This document shows positions 7,232 through 13,668 of a stretch of DNA of 17,172 nucleotides, piece after piece. Below the pieces are notes generated by a model, which searched no databases, had not been told where the DNA came from, and saw only the letters and a program-made list of their open reading frames with translations. Origin of the DNA: JASFEQ01 sp050122535 (GTDB lineage: Bacteria; Desulfobacterota; DSM-4660; Desulfatiglandales; HGW-15); contig JASFIT010000050.1 in NCBI GenBank assembly GCA_050122535.1, forward strand, positions 1 to 17,172. Reading direction: 5' to 3'. The stretch's first letter is position 1. Each line of letters begins with the position of its first letter. The translations under genes and the position numbers were made by a program.

Positions 7232-7606
7232 ATGGGTAGCAGAAAAGCAAATTTGGTGGAAGAAGATGGCTGTCTCGTTCGCATGGTCCACTTGGACAGA
7301 GTGGCCAAGGCCAGGGAGGAGGCCATACCAGATCGGGATCTGGAAAGACTCGTTCTGATTTATAAGGCTTTGGCAGACCCGACACGGGCCAAGATGGCCA
7401 TGGCCCTCAGAGGGGGTGAGATGTGCGTATGCGATTTGGCGGCCCTCCTCAATCTCAGTGAGTCAGCCGTGTCCCATCAGATCCGGCGCCTTAAGGATCT
7501 GGCCCTGGTTAAAAGCCGTCGAGAGGGGCAAATACTATACTATTCCCTGAATGATCATCATGTGGAAGAACTGATTCAGTTAGGGCTGGACCATCTTCGC
7601 GAGTAA
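7232..7606 (+). CDS. ArsR/SmtB-family metal-sensing repressor (zinc/cadmium-type ligands)
   Basis: This is a 124-residue winged-helix repressor; the recognition helix is in SESAVSHQIRRLKDLALVKS (76-95). Two known types of metal site appear to be present. The alpha-3N type has C65 and C67 in MCVCDLA, plus C14 in the N-terminal arm. The alpha-5 type has D108 and H110 in LNDHH plus H121 and E124 in LDHLRE, with the same spacing as SmtB and CzrA. It would release its operator on binding Zn(II), Cd(II), Pb(II) or a related ion; which one is not decidable here. The start ATG 7232 follows AAGG (7220-7223) and lies downstream of the promoter and operator. An in-frame TTG at 7160 lies before the -35 box and is rejected. 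The transporter gene follows 135 bases on. Confidence 0.93.
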   Translation: MGSRKANLVEEDGCLVRMVHLDRVAKAREEAIPDRDLERLVLIYKALADPTRAKMAMALRGGEMCVCDLAALLNLSESAVSHQIRRLKDLALVKSRREGQILYYSLNDHHVEELIQLGLDHLRE

Positions 7607-7741
7607 GGGTCTTCGGCTGATAGGCAGGGAAGGGGTTTTCGCCATCCGTTCAAGAAAGCCTTGGAGCAAGTAACTTCCATGAGTAGGGGAAAAGGCCCAG
7701 ATTGACAGCTTCTGCACCGGAGAGATGAGAGGAATGCCTAG

Positions 7742-8914
7742 ATGAGCTTTCTTGCTGATATGCTTGGGGAGTCGTGGCGGCTCCTCCAGGAGGCATCCAT
7801 ATATGTCCTATTCGGCATCCTGGTGGCCGGAATGTTGCGCATCTTTCTTAGCCCAGCCACTGTGGCCCGTCACCTGGGCCAGGGGAGATTTCGCTCGGTC
7901 TTCAAAGCCTCTCTGCTCGGCATCCCCATCCCCCTATGTTCGTGCGGCGTCCTTCCTGCAGCAGTCTCACTCAAGAAACAAGGGGCAAATAGGGGTGCTA
8001 CCACGGCATTCCTTATCTCGACCCCTGAATCGGGCGTGGATTCCGTGGCCCTTACCTATGCGTTGCTTGACCCGGTCATGACCATAGCCAGGCCAGTCGC
8101 CGCGTTTGCCACTGCCACGGCCGCTGGCCTTTCAGAGAATCTTCTGAGCAGCGAAGAAGAAGAGAGTAAGATGGACCCGGATCTTAGCTGTCCGGTGGAC
8201 GGGTGCTGCGACGGCCAAGATTGTCTGCCTGAGGATCACCGTTCTCACCATGGTTTTTCGGAGAAAGTTGGGGCAGGGCTGGCATACGCCTTAGACGATC
8301 TGTGGAACGACATAGCAGTCTGGTTCCTCATGGGGATACTGCTGGCCGGGTTGATCACGGTCCTGGTTCCGGCAGATGTGTTGATACGCTACCTTGGTGG
8401 CGGTCTGCCCGCTATGCTCATCATGTTGGCTGTGGGTATCCCACTCTACATCTGCGCCACAGCCTCAACGCCCATTGCTGCAGCCCTAATCCTCAAGGGG
8501 GTTAGTCCAGGTGCCGCCCTCGTCTTTCTTCTTGTAGGGCCAGCAACTAACGTCACTTCACTGACTGTACTTGTGGGCATCTTGGGGAAAAGGGCCACAG
8601 CCATATACCTGACGGCCATCGCTCTGTCGGCGGTGATCTTTGGATTGGCCTTGGATCAAATCTATGCCATTTTGGGCATCTCAGCCCAAGCCATGGCAGG
8701 CCAGGCGACAGAGGTGATTCCGCACTGGGCACAAGTGGGCGGGGCTGTGGTACTATTGGCCTTTTCCATCAAGCCGGTCTATCACACGCTCCGGTCAAAA
8801 TTAATGCGTGGGGCAACTGTTGTTGAAGGAGCAGCCTGCTGTAGCCCTTCCGAGAAGAGCCTTCCATTAGCACCCGCTCACTTTGAAGATGCCGATTGTA
8901 CAGGATCCACCTGA
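7742..8914 (+). CDS. SO_0444-type Cu/Zn efflux permease (COG0701/DUF318 family)
   Basis: This is a 390-residue inner-membrane protein with two DUF318-like halves. The first half has IPIPLCSCGVLPAAVSLKKQ (61-80) with the CSC pair C66/C68, and FLISTPESGVDS (90-101). The second half has IPLYICATASTPIAAAL and FLLVGPATNVTSLTVL. The TPESGVDS block is what I associate with the SO_0444 family of putative copper/zinc exporters. Between the halves lies a hydrophilic loop rich in Cys and His (C150, C155, C156, C161, H166, H169, H170), and the C-terminal tail has CC (366-367) and C386; both look suited to metal capture. The ATG has GAGAGG (7727-7732) nine bases upstream. The gene follows a metal-sensing ArsR, so metal-induced efflux is the natural reading. 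The metal itself is inferred. Confidence 0.87.
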   Translation: MSFLADMLGESWRLLQEASIYVLFGILVAGMLRIFLSPATVARHLGQGRFRSVFKASLLGIPIPLCSCGVLPAAVSLKKQGANRGATTAFLISTPESGVDSVALTYALLDPVMTIARPVAAFATATAAGLSENLLSSEEEESKMDPDLSCPVDGCCDGQDCLPEDHRSHHGFSEKVGAGLAYALDDLWNDIAVWFLMGILLAGLITVLVPADVLIRYLGGGLPAMLIMLAVGIPLYICATASTPIAAALILKGVSPGAALVFLLVGPATNVTSLTVLVGILGKRATAIYLTAIALSAVIFGLALDQIYAILGISAQAMAGQATEVIPHWAQVGGAVVLLAFSIKPVYHTLRSKLMRGATVVEGAACCSPSEKSLPLAPAHFEDADCTGST

Positions 8915-8942
8915 AATGCGCAGTAGGGCCGGGGCGGTCCTG

Positions 8943-9174
8943 AGGCTGATGGAAAACGCCCATCTGCTGCGTTACCCTCATCCCCCGCCCTGTTAAATTC
9001 TCGCTACGCGAGACGGCGAAGCCGATTTAACAGGGCAAGTCACTGCGGCGTACTTCTATGTACGCCTCATTCCTCGGGATTTGTCCGCGCTTCGCTTGGA
9101 CTCCCCACCCTGCGGGCGGGTCCCCAGTTTCGTCCCGCAGCAAAGCCTGCGGGATGGACATTTTCCATCAGCCT
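8943..9174. repeat. Long palindromic intergenic repeat, family 1, copy 2 (with internal insertions)
   Basis: The outer arms AGGCTGATGGAAAA (8943-8956) and TTTTCCATCAGCCT (9161-9174) are perfect 14-base inverted repeats. The core CTGCTGCGTTA (8963-8973), then CACTGCGGCGTAC...GTACGCCTCATTCCTC, matches copy 3 at 16821-16972. Two extra hairpin-forming stretches interrupt it: 8987-9036, and 9133-9154 (TCCCGCAG-CAAAGC-CTGCGGGA). No gene lies between 8915 and 9505. Confidence 0.75.
8987..9036. repeat. Small palindromic insertion nested inside the family 1 repeat
   Basis: Perfect 12-base arms GCCCTGTTAAAT (8987-8998) and ATTTAACAGGGC (9025-9036) enclose TCTCGC-TA-CGCGAGA and CGGCGAAGCCG. Copy 3 of the family 1 repeat has a far shorter segment between the same core blocks, so this stretch looks inserted. 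A related core is at 4918-4950. Confidence 0.65.
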
Positions 9175-9253
9175 ATGAGAAGTCGGTTTTTCGAGAGTCT
9201 CATATTGCATGGCAAGATAAGCCGCTGTATGCTGCTGTCATTCCTGCTGAAGA

Positions 9254-9399
9254 GGTTGTGTCATAATTCGACAAAACTGTCATTCCGGGCGAGCAGGATG
9301 ATTCTGAGCGAGAGCCGGAATCCAGGGAACTGGCGGAAAATCAAATCACTCCGGATCCCCCGCCTGCTTTGGCGGGGGATGACGAATTAGGATACAGCC
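9254..9399. repeat. Palindromic intergenic repeat, family 2, copy 2
   Basis: The arms GGTTGTGTCATAATTCG (9254-9270) and CGAATTAGGATACAGCC (9383-9399) are imperfect inverted repeats. The inside shares ACAAAACTGTCATTCCGGG, CGAGCAG and CCGGAATCCAGG with the copy at 4979-5134. It ends about 100 bases before the radical SAM gene. Confidence 0.75.
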
Positions 9400-9505
9400 C
9401 CAGACGCAGGAATCTAGAAAAACGTTAAGATCTTAAGCCATCTAGACGACTAGGCAATCTCAAATAAAGTTTTTGCCTGTATTGATATAAAAGGAACAGA
9501 GCTTC

Positions 9506-10417
9506 GTGAAAAGATATCGCGATTACAATACCTATCTAAAGAAGATATTCGGAGAGCGGGTTCAAAAGATATCCCTGGATGCGGGGATGAACTGCCCAAA
9601 TAGGGATGGAACGACTTCTGATAAGGGCTGCATCTACTGTGACAGTCGAGGTTCGGGTACAGGGGCCATGATCGATCGCGGTCTATCTATTGATGAGCAG
9701 ATTGTTGAAAGCCGGATACGAATGGAGAGGAGATACGGGGCAAAAAAATTTATCGCCTATTTTCAATCATTTACCAATACGTATGCACCAGCAGCCCAAC
9801 TCAAAGAACTCTACGATCGTGCACTCAGTTACCCAGACATGGTGGGTTTATCTGTGGGCACGAGGCCGGACTGCGTTAACAAAGAGATCTTAGGGCTTCT
9901 GAGTTCTTATAACGAAGAGTATTTGGTATGGATTGAATATGGGCTCCAATCTTCACATGACGCCACCCTCTCCAGAATCAATCGGGGACACGATGTGGCC
10001 TGTTTTGAGCAAGGTGTATACATGGCAAAAGATTTCGGGCTGAACGTGTGTGCCCACATTATTCTGGGTCTTCCTGGAGAGACGCGGGACATGATGCGGC
10101 AAACGGCGAAGTTCCTAGGAAATCTACCATTAGACGGTGTCAAAATACACCTCCTCTATATTGTAAGGGAGACCCCACTGGCTCGCCTTTACGAAAAGGG
10201 TGAATATCGTTGTTTGGAAAGAAATGAGTATATAGAAGTGGTGGTGGACGTTTTAGAACGTCTTCCACCAGATATGGTCATCCAGCGGTTAACAGGAGAC
10301 CCCATAGGTGTGGAGCTGGTGGCACCGCTCTGGGCCAAAGATAAATCTGAGAATCTGGGACTGATTCGGAAAAGATTGGAGGAGAGAGAGACATGGCAGG
10401 GTAGGCTGTGGATATAA
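9506..10417 (+). CDS. Radical SAM protein, YhcC/YtqA-like (TIGR01212 type)
   Basis: This 303-residue radical SAM enzyme has its [4Fe-4S] ligands in the spacing of this family rather than the usual CX3CX2C: C30, C42 and C45 in MNCPNRDGTTSDKGCIYC. Other family blocks are FQSFTNTYAP (86-95), VGTRPDC (117-123), EYGLQSSHDATLSRINRGHD (144-163), HIILGLPGE (184-192) and RLTGD (261-265). The radical SAM core binds S-adenosylmethionine and a cluster. The Bacillus homologue YtqA has been linked to modification of the tRNA wobble uridine side chain, as I recall, so a tRNA-modifying role is possible but not shown here. It starts at GTG with AAGGA (9491-9495) ten bases upstream. It stands alone between repeats and the convergent fabD. 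Confidence 0.9.
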   Translation: MKRYRDYNTYLKKIFGERVQKISLDAGMNCPNRDGTTSDKGCIYCDSRGSGTGAMIDRGLSIDEQIVESRIRMERRYGAKKFIAYFQSFTNTYAPAAQLKELYDRALSYPDMVGLSVGTRPDCVNKEILGLLSSYNEEYLVWIEYGLQSSHDATLSRINRGHDVACFEQGVYMAKDFGLNVCAHIILGLPGETRDMMRQTAKFLGNLPLDGVKIHLLYIVRETPLARLYEKGEYRCLERNEYIEVVVDVLERLPPDMVIQRLTGDPIGVELVAPLWAKDKSENLGLIRKRLEERETWQGRLWI

Positions 10418-10518
10418 GGTGGGTTGCCGCCGAGGGTCTCGGTGCTTAGTGTTGCCAGATGGGCGCTAGTCATCCCCCTTGAAAACGAGGCATTCGGACA
10501 TATTTTCATGGAAGGATG

Positions 10519-11460
10519 TTACCCCATGGCTCCCAAAAAACCCTCCAGGCTTTGCACATCCTCCACATTATAGACCTTTGCCCCGGTATCTCGAGGGAGG
10601 GTCTTCTTTAACAAGCCAGTCAGAACCTTCTTGGGGCCCACTTCGACAAATACGTTTACTCCCTTGGCCGTCATGTTCTGAATAATGTCATACCATCTCA
10701 CTGGGCTTATGAGCTGCTTGGCCATCAGGTCTTTTATTTTCTCGGGATCACTTTCACTCTCAGCGGTGGCATTGAACAAGACGCTTGTCTCAGGGGCTGA
10801 GAAAGAGACGTCTCCCATAAATTGAAGAAAATCATTCATCGCATTTTGCATCAAGCTGCAGTGCCATGCCCCGCTCACTTTCAAAGGAATGGCCTTCCCA
10901 CCTTTCTCCTTTACAAGCTCGACGGCATGAGACAGAGGCTCCTTTTCCCCGGTGATGACAATTTGCTCGGCTGTATTGTGGTTGGCAACCGCCAATACGC
11001 CCGCTTCACCGGCCTGGGCCACGATCCCACCAACCGCCTCAATGTCCATACCGAGCACTGCGGCCATCGATCCAGGGTTGGCCATCGCCTCTCTGTGCAT
11101 CAACTCACCCCTTTTGTCAACCAGCCTGAGGGCATCATATTCAGAGAGGCTCCCGGCCGAGGCAAGGGCGGCATATTCGCCCAAACTGTGACCAGCCGAT
11201 ATGGTCGCACGGATTCCGGATTTGTTGAGTGCCATGAGGCAGGCAAGGTTGACAGCAGTTATGGCTGGCTGGAGGTTTGCGGTAAGGGTCAACTCTTCCA
11301 TGGGACCTTCCAAGCAGAGCTTTGATATGGGGTTCTCACAGATCTCATCCACCTGATCAAATATTTTTTTCGCATCAGGAAACCGATCAATGATGTCCTT
11401 GCCCATGCCCACGTACTGTGAACCTTGGCCAGGAAATAAAAAGGCTATTTTTTGAGACAT
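10519..11460 (-). CDS. fabD: Malonyl-CoA:acyl carrier protein transacylase FabD
   Basis: The enzyme moves malonyl from CoA to acyl carrier protein, supplying fatty-acid elongation in the cytoplasm. The 313-residue protein begins MSQKIAFLFPGQGSQYVGMG. The nucleophile is S92 in GHSLGEYAAL (90-99), the carboxylate-binding Arg is R117 in KRGELM, and the catalytic His is H200 in GAWHCSLM. The GQGSQ oxyanion loop is at 11-15. ATG 11460 follows GAGGAGAG (11469-11476). A longer in-frame start at 11613 adds 51 residues unlike the family and overlaps the upstream gene, so it is rejected. It is the last gene of a minus-strand group with the 181-residue unknown, an FmdB-like protein and an HExxH protein. 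No other fatty-acid synthesis gene is next to it. Confidence 0.97.
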   Translation of the reverse strand: MSQKIAFLFPGQGSQYVGMGKDIIDRFPDAKKIFDQVDEICENPISKLCLEGPMEELTLTANLQPAITAVNLACLMALNKSGIRATISAGHSLGEYAALASAGSLSEYDALRLVDKRGELMHREAMANPGSMAAVLGMDIEAVGGIVAQAGEAGVLAVANHNTAEQIVITGEKEPLSHAVELVKEKGGKAIPLKVSGAWHCSLMQNAMNDFLQFMGDVSFSAPETSVLFNATAESESDPEKIKDLMAKQLISPVRWYDIIQNMTAKGVNVFVEVGPKKVLTGLLKKTLPRDTGAKVYNVEDVQSLEGFLGAMG

Positions 11461-11509
11461 TGGATACGCTCTCCTCGTCAATAAAAAGGAAATGGTTTTT
11501 AAGGGATTT

Positions 11510-12055
11510 TTACGTCTGGGGTTCGCCCATCTTTTTTCGGAAAATTTGATCGAGGGCAATATCGTAGTCCCTTGAGCCGGGAGTGATGGACTTATTGCGG
11601 GAAAGCTGGTCAATGATTTCCTTTTCCGCTCTTTCGAATTTCATATTGATCTGCGTGATCACGTTATTGACGACCTTATAAATCTCCTGGTCAGTCCCGT
11701 AGACCTCAATAACGGATGGATCATCTATGAGGACTTCCAAAATATACTGGGTCATGTATAGGGAGATGGGATTTGGACGGGGCACGAGATCTCGGATAGG
11801 CGCGATAAAGTATTTGAAATCAAATTCCGTGCTTCTGAGTATCCTTCTCAAACCATTCAAAATAAGATCAGATACGGCGCCGGCGTTGTCCGTCTCAATG
11901 ATCTTCTCCATGAGCAAAGTCTGGGAGAGCTGGGTGTGTATTTCGGGGAGTTTAAATTTAAAGAATTTGTCCCGCTGGAAAGCCTGCTGGCGCTCCTGCC
12001 TTTCCAGCCTGTCAATTATCTTCTCGTGAACTCTCCCGCCGCCAAATTTTTTCAT
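11510..12055 (-). CDS. Hypothetical protein, 181 residues, upstream of fabD
   Basis: I do not recognise this family. The protein starts MKKFGGGRVHEKIIDRLERQ and is rich in charged, helix-forming residues. It has no membrane segment, signal peptide or cysteine cluster. Predicted features are a basic N-terminal helix (about 8-30), a middle alpha/beta-looking part (YFIAPIRDLVPRPNPISLYM, about 82-101, then VLIDDPSVIEVYGTDQEIYK), and a C-terminal helix (about 132-155) before a short basic end. Codon use and length support a real gene. It lies 49 bases before fabD and 78 bases after the FmdB-like gene on the same strand, so co-transcription is likely. The ATG at 12055 has no strong ribosome-binding site. 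Confidence 0.75.
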   Translation of the reverse strand: MKKFGGGRVHEKIIDRLERQERQQAFQRDKFFKFKLPEIHTQLSQTLLMEKIIETDNAGAVSDLILNGLRRILRSTEFDFKYFIAPIRDLVPRPNPISLYMTQYILEVLIDDPSVIEVYGTDQEIYKVVNNVITQINMKFERAEKEIIDQLSRNKSITPGSRDYDIALDQIFRKKMGEPQT

Positions 12056-12133
12056 GTGACAACGATCTTTATACTTAGATTGGAAGATGTCCCAACGAAC
12101 GCTTCACTGGGGCCCAAGTAAGGCCAGAATGTC

Positions 12134-12439
12134 TTAATCCTTGGCGTTTTTGCCGCCATGTGAAGAAGTCTCTTTTTTCGACGTTTCTTTGGAAGATTTT
12201 GCTTCTTTGGTCGTGCTGTCCTTATCAGATTTCCCCTTTTTCTCACTGCTCCCGCCACGCTTAGACGCATAGTCGGTCACATACCATCCCGTGCCTTTCA
12301 GGTGAAAGGTGCTTTGGGAAATTAGCTTTTTCATTCTGCCCTTGCATATTTCGCATTTGGTGATAGGCGCATCAGAGAATTTCTGCCAAACCTCACTCTG
12401 ATGACCGCATTTTGTACACTCATATTCGTAAATGGGCAT
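12134..12439 (-). CDS. FmdB-family zinc-ribbon protein
   Basis: This 101-residue protein begins MPIYEYECTKCGHQSEVWQK, the standard opening of the FmdB putative regulatory protein family. Two CxxC knuckles, C8/C11 and C29/C32 (KCEICKG), form a zinc ribbon. The ribbon is followed by FHLKGTGWYVTDYA (45-58), also typical. The tail from about 60 to 101 is low-complexity, rich in Lys, Ser, Thr and Glu, and probably disordered. The function of the family is not established; fmdB was named from a formamidase gene cluster. The ATG at 12439 follows AGGTGA (12447-12452). It starts 14 bases after the stop of the HExxH gene, which suggests translational and transcriptional coupling. Confidence 0.92.
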   Translation of the reverse strand: MPIYEYECTKCGHQSEVWQKFSDAPITKCEICKGRMKKLISQSTFHLKGTGWYVTDYASKRGGSSEKKGKSDKDSTTKEAKSSKETSKKETSSHGGKNAKD

Positions 12440-12453
12440 GTTCTGTCACCTCG

Positions 12454-12996
12454 CTAGGTCATGTACTTATTGAAAGCCAAGTCACAGATCCTGTGACTCT
12501 GGTAGGCGTCAAGAATATATTCAATCCCTGGAAGGGGAAGATCCTCCAAAATTTCAAATGTGGTCGAGTGAACGATACCTTCTTCCTTATCTCTTCTGTC
12601 ACCGGAAATATCAAACCTCTGATAGAAATTGCAAAATCGTACAATGTGAACGAGTTCATGCGTAAAAACATAGACAAGAAGGGGTAGAAGTCTCAGTTCT
12701 TTGTCTCTCCTTAGGGCCCTCATGATCTGGTGATCTTGAAGGCAGATGAAATAAAAGTCGCGCTTTTTAGATTTTGATTCGAAATCGCTGGTAACCCTCG
12801 AACACTTGTTTAGAAGGGCAAAGGCACGGGAGGAGATCTCATCATCTCTTAAGACCGGGAGAGTCCTCACATCATAACGGTGCCTTTTCCATTGGCCAAA
12901 TGAGAATTTGTAAAAGTCTCCGGTCTTTTCCTCGGCGATTCCGAGAGCCTCGCTTACCGTCGATATTTCGACACCTTCAAAAGACCACAAAGTCAT
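12454..12996 (-). CDS. Hypothetical protein with HExxH motif (putative small metalloprotease-like protein)
   Basis: This 180-residue protein belongs to no family I can name. A zinc-metallopeptidase-type motif, HELVH (113-117), sits in a hydrophobic helix, LVYVFTHELVHIVRF. Possible third ligands downstream are E138, E139 and H143 in DKEEGIVHSTTFEIL. There is no signal peptide or clear membrane segment, so it is probably cytoplasmic. The first third (SFEGVEISTVSEALGIAEEK) looks like a compact regulatory or substrate domain. It is the first gene of the minus-strand group with fmdB and fabD and starts about 75 bases downstream of a tRNA-Met gene. The ribosome-binding site at ATG 12996 is weak. 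Peptidase activity is inferred from the motif only. Confidence 0.75.
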   Translation of the reverse strand: MTLWSFEGVEISTVSEALGIAEEKTGDFYKFSFGQWKRHRYDVRTLPVLRDDEISSRAFALLNKCSRVTSDFESKSKKRDFYFICLQDHQIMRALRRDKELRLLPLLVYVFTHELVHIVRFCNFYQRFDISGDRRDKEEGIVHSTTFEILEDLPLPGIEYILDAYQSHRICDLAFNKYMT

Positions 12997-13071
12997 CTAC
13001 ATCAAACCCAATTGGAGAAACATTTTAAGGTGAAAATAAGGACATTTGTGGAAATGTCAATACCGAAATTC

Positions 13072-13148
13072 TGGTGGCGGTGACTGGATTCGAACCAGTG
13101 ACTCTGCGGATATGAGCCGCATGCTCTGACCACCTGAGCTACACCGCC
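13072..13148 (-). tRNA. tRNA-Met (CAU anticodon), elongator type
   Basis: Read on the minus strand, a complete 77-base cloverleaf: acceptor GGCGGTG pairs with CACCGCC, D-stem GCTC/GAGC, anticodon stem TGCGG/CCGCA with loop CTCATAT (anticodon CAT), T-stem ACTGG/CCAGT with loop TTCGAAT, and an encoded CCA end (13072-13074). The G-C closing pair and lack of initiator features make it an elongator Met tRNA. A tRNA-Ile with lysidine at C34 also reads CAT in DNA and cannot be excluded completely. Confidence 0.93.
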
Positions 13149-13222
13149 AGTGTCTCTCAGTTTTGCAAAGGAGACGTACACCATATAAAGAAAAGAAAAA
13201 GCACAGCGGAAGTTGTGGAATT

Positions 13223-13250
13223 AATTTATAGAAATCTAATGGTTTGTCAA
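13223..13250 (-). promoter_or_regulatory. Likely sigma-70 promoter for the tRNA-Met gene
   Basis: On the minus strand a perfect TTGACA (13245-13250) is followed after 16 bases by TAAATT (13223-13228). Transcription would start near 13215, about 67 bases before the mature tRNA. The -10 box is only a partial match. Confidence 0.45.
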
Positions 13251-13398
13251 TCAATTATTTGCGTCCCTTGCCGTTGCTCCTCATTTCAACCCACTCTTCC
13301 ATCATTCTCTCAGAGGCGCAGGTTCTCCCCTCTCTCCCAGCTGTAGGCTCTACGAGCCAGAAGCGGAGCCGGAGGCCAATATTCCACTATTCAAAAGG

Positions 13399-13426
13399 AA
13401 AATGTGTGTCAAAAACAGCACATTTT
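13399..13426 (+). promoter_or_regulatory. Inverted repeat, candidate upstream activator site for the sigma-54 promoter
   Basis: AAAATGTG (13399-13406) and CACATTTT (13419-13426) are perfect inverted repeats separated by 12 bases. A second palindrome, CACAT-TTT-ATGTG (13419-13431), overlaps it. Their distance from the sigma-54 promoter (about 115-145 bases upstream of the predicted start) is the usual position for a bacterial enhancer-binding protein. The rest of 13251-13515 shows nothing gene-like. Confidence 0.45.
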
Positions 13427-13515
13427 ATGTGTTCCAATTAATACACAACTACATATGAATTCAAATGATATAAGATAATGTATTGTAATGAAAGTAATAA
13501 TTCTTTTTATCTTTG

Positions 13516-13531
13516 TGGCATATAAATTGCA
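13516..13531 (+). promoter_or_regulatory. Sigma-54 (-24/-12) promoter
   Basis: TGGCATATAAATTGCA has GG at 13517-13518 and GC at 13529-13530, exactly ten bases between, which is the defining spacing for sigma-54. The match to TGGCAC-N5-TTGCA is broken only by T for the last C of the first box. Transcription would start near 13542. Confidence 0.65.
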
Positions 13532-13541
13532 AATTTTTCTG

Positions 13542-13668
13542 CATAACTCTGGGGTGTTCGTTGCACTTTGAGGGATCCTTCCCGCGCAAAATGTAGGAGG
13601 AAAGAAAACATATTACAGAGCAACGGCACCTCTGGATTACCCCCCGCTTTTGTCGGGGGGTTTTTATT
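13542..13668 (+). ncRNA. Candidate sigma-54-dependent small RNA
   Basis: Between the predicted sigma-54 start and the intrinsic terminator lie about 125 bases with no usable open reading frame. The segment contains AGGAGG (13595-13600) with no start codon behind it, a small hairpin CAGAG...CTCTG (13616-13634) and the terminator stem. The neighbouring gene downstream is on the other strand, so this is not a leader of a coding transcript. Existence as a stable RNA is inferred from promoter plus terminator. Confidence 0.5.
13639..13665 (+). terminator. Strong intrinsic terminator (plus strand)
   Basis: ACCCCCCG (13639-13646) pairs with CGGGGGGT (13654-13661) around a seven-base loop, followed by a T-run with TTTTTATTT. 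The T-run lies only on the plus-strand side, so it serves rightward transcription from 13542. It overlaps the stop codon of the opposing gene. Confidence 0.9.

Noticed and set aside
8929..9505. Open frames at 9058-9390 in the gap before the radical SAM gene
   Set aside because: They consist of the two palindromic repeats translated; there is no protein-like composition or start signal.
10822..11325. Plus-strand open frame of 167 codons across fabD
   Set aside because: It is antisense to fabD, which has all catalytic residues; the frame has no ribosome-binding site and no recognisable motif.
11461..11613. 51-residue N-terminal extension of FabD
   Set aside because: The extension is unlike the family and overlaps the upstream gene. 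ATG 11460 has a GAGGAGAG site and gives the standard MSQKIAFLFPGQGSQ start.
13002..13254. Minus-strand open frames over the tRNA region
   Set aside because: They read through the tRNA-Met gene; the protein-like run is the tRNA itself.
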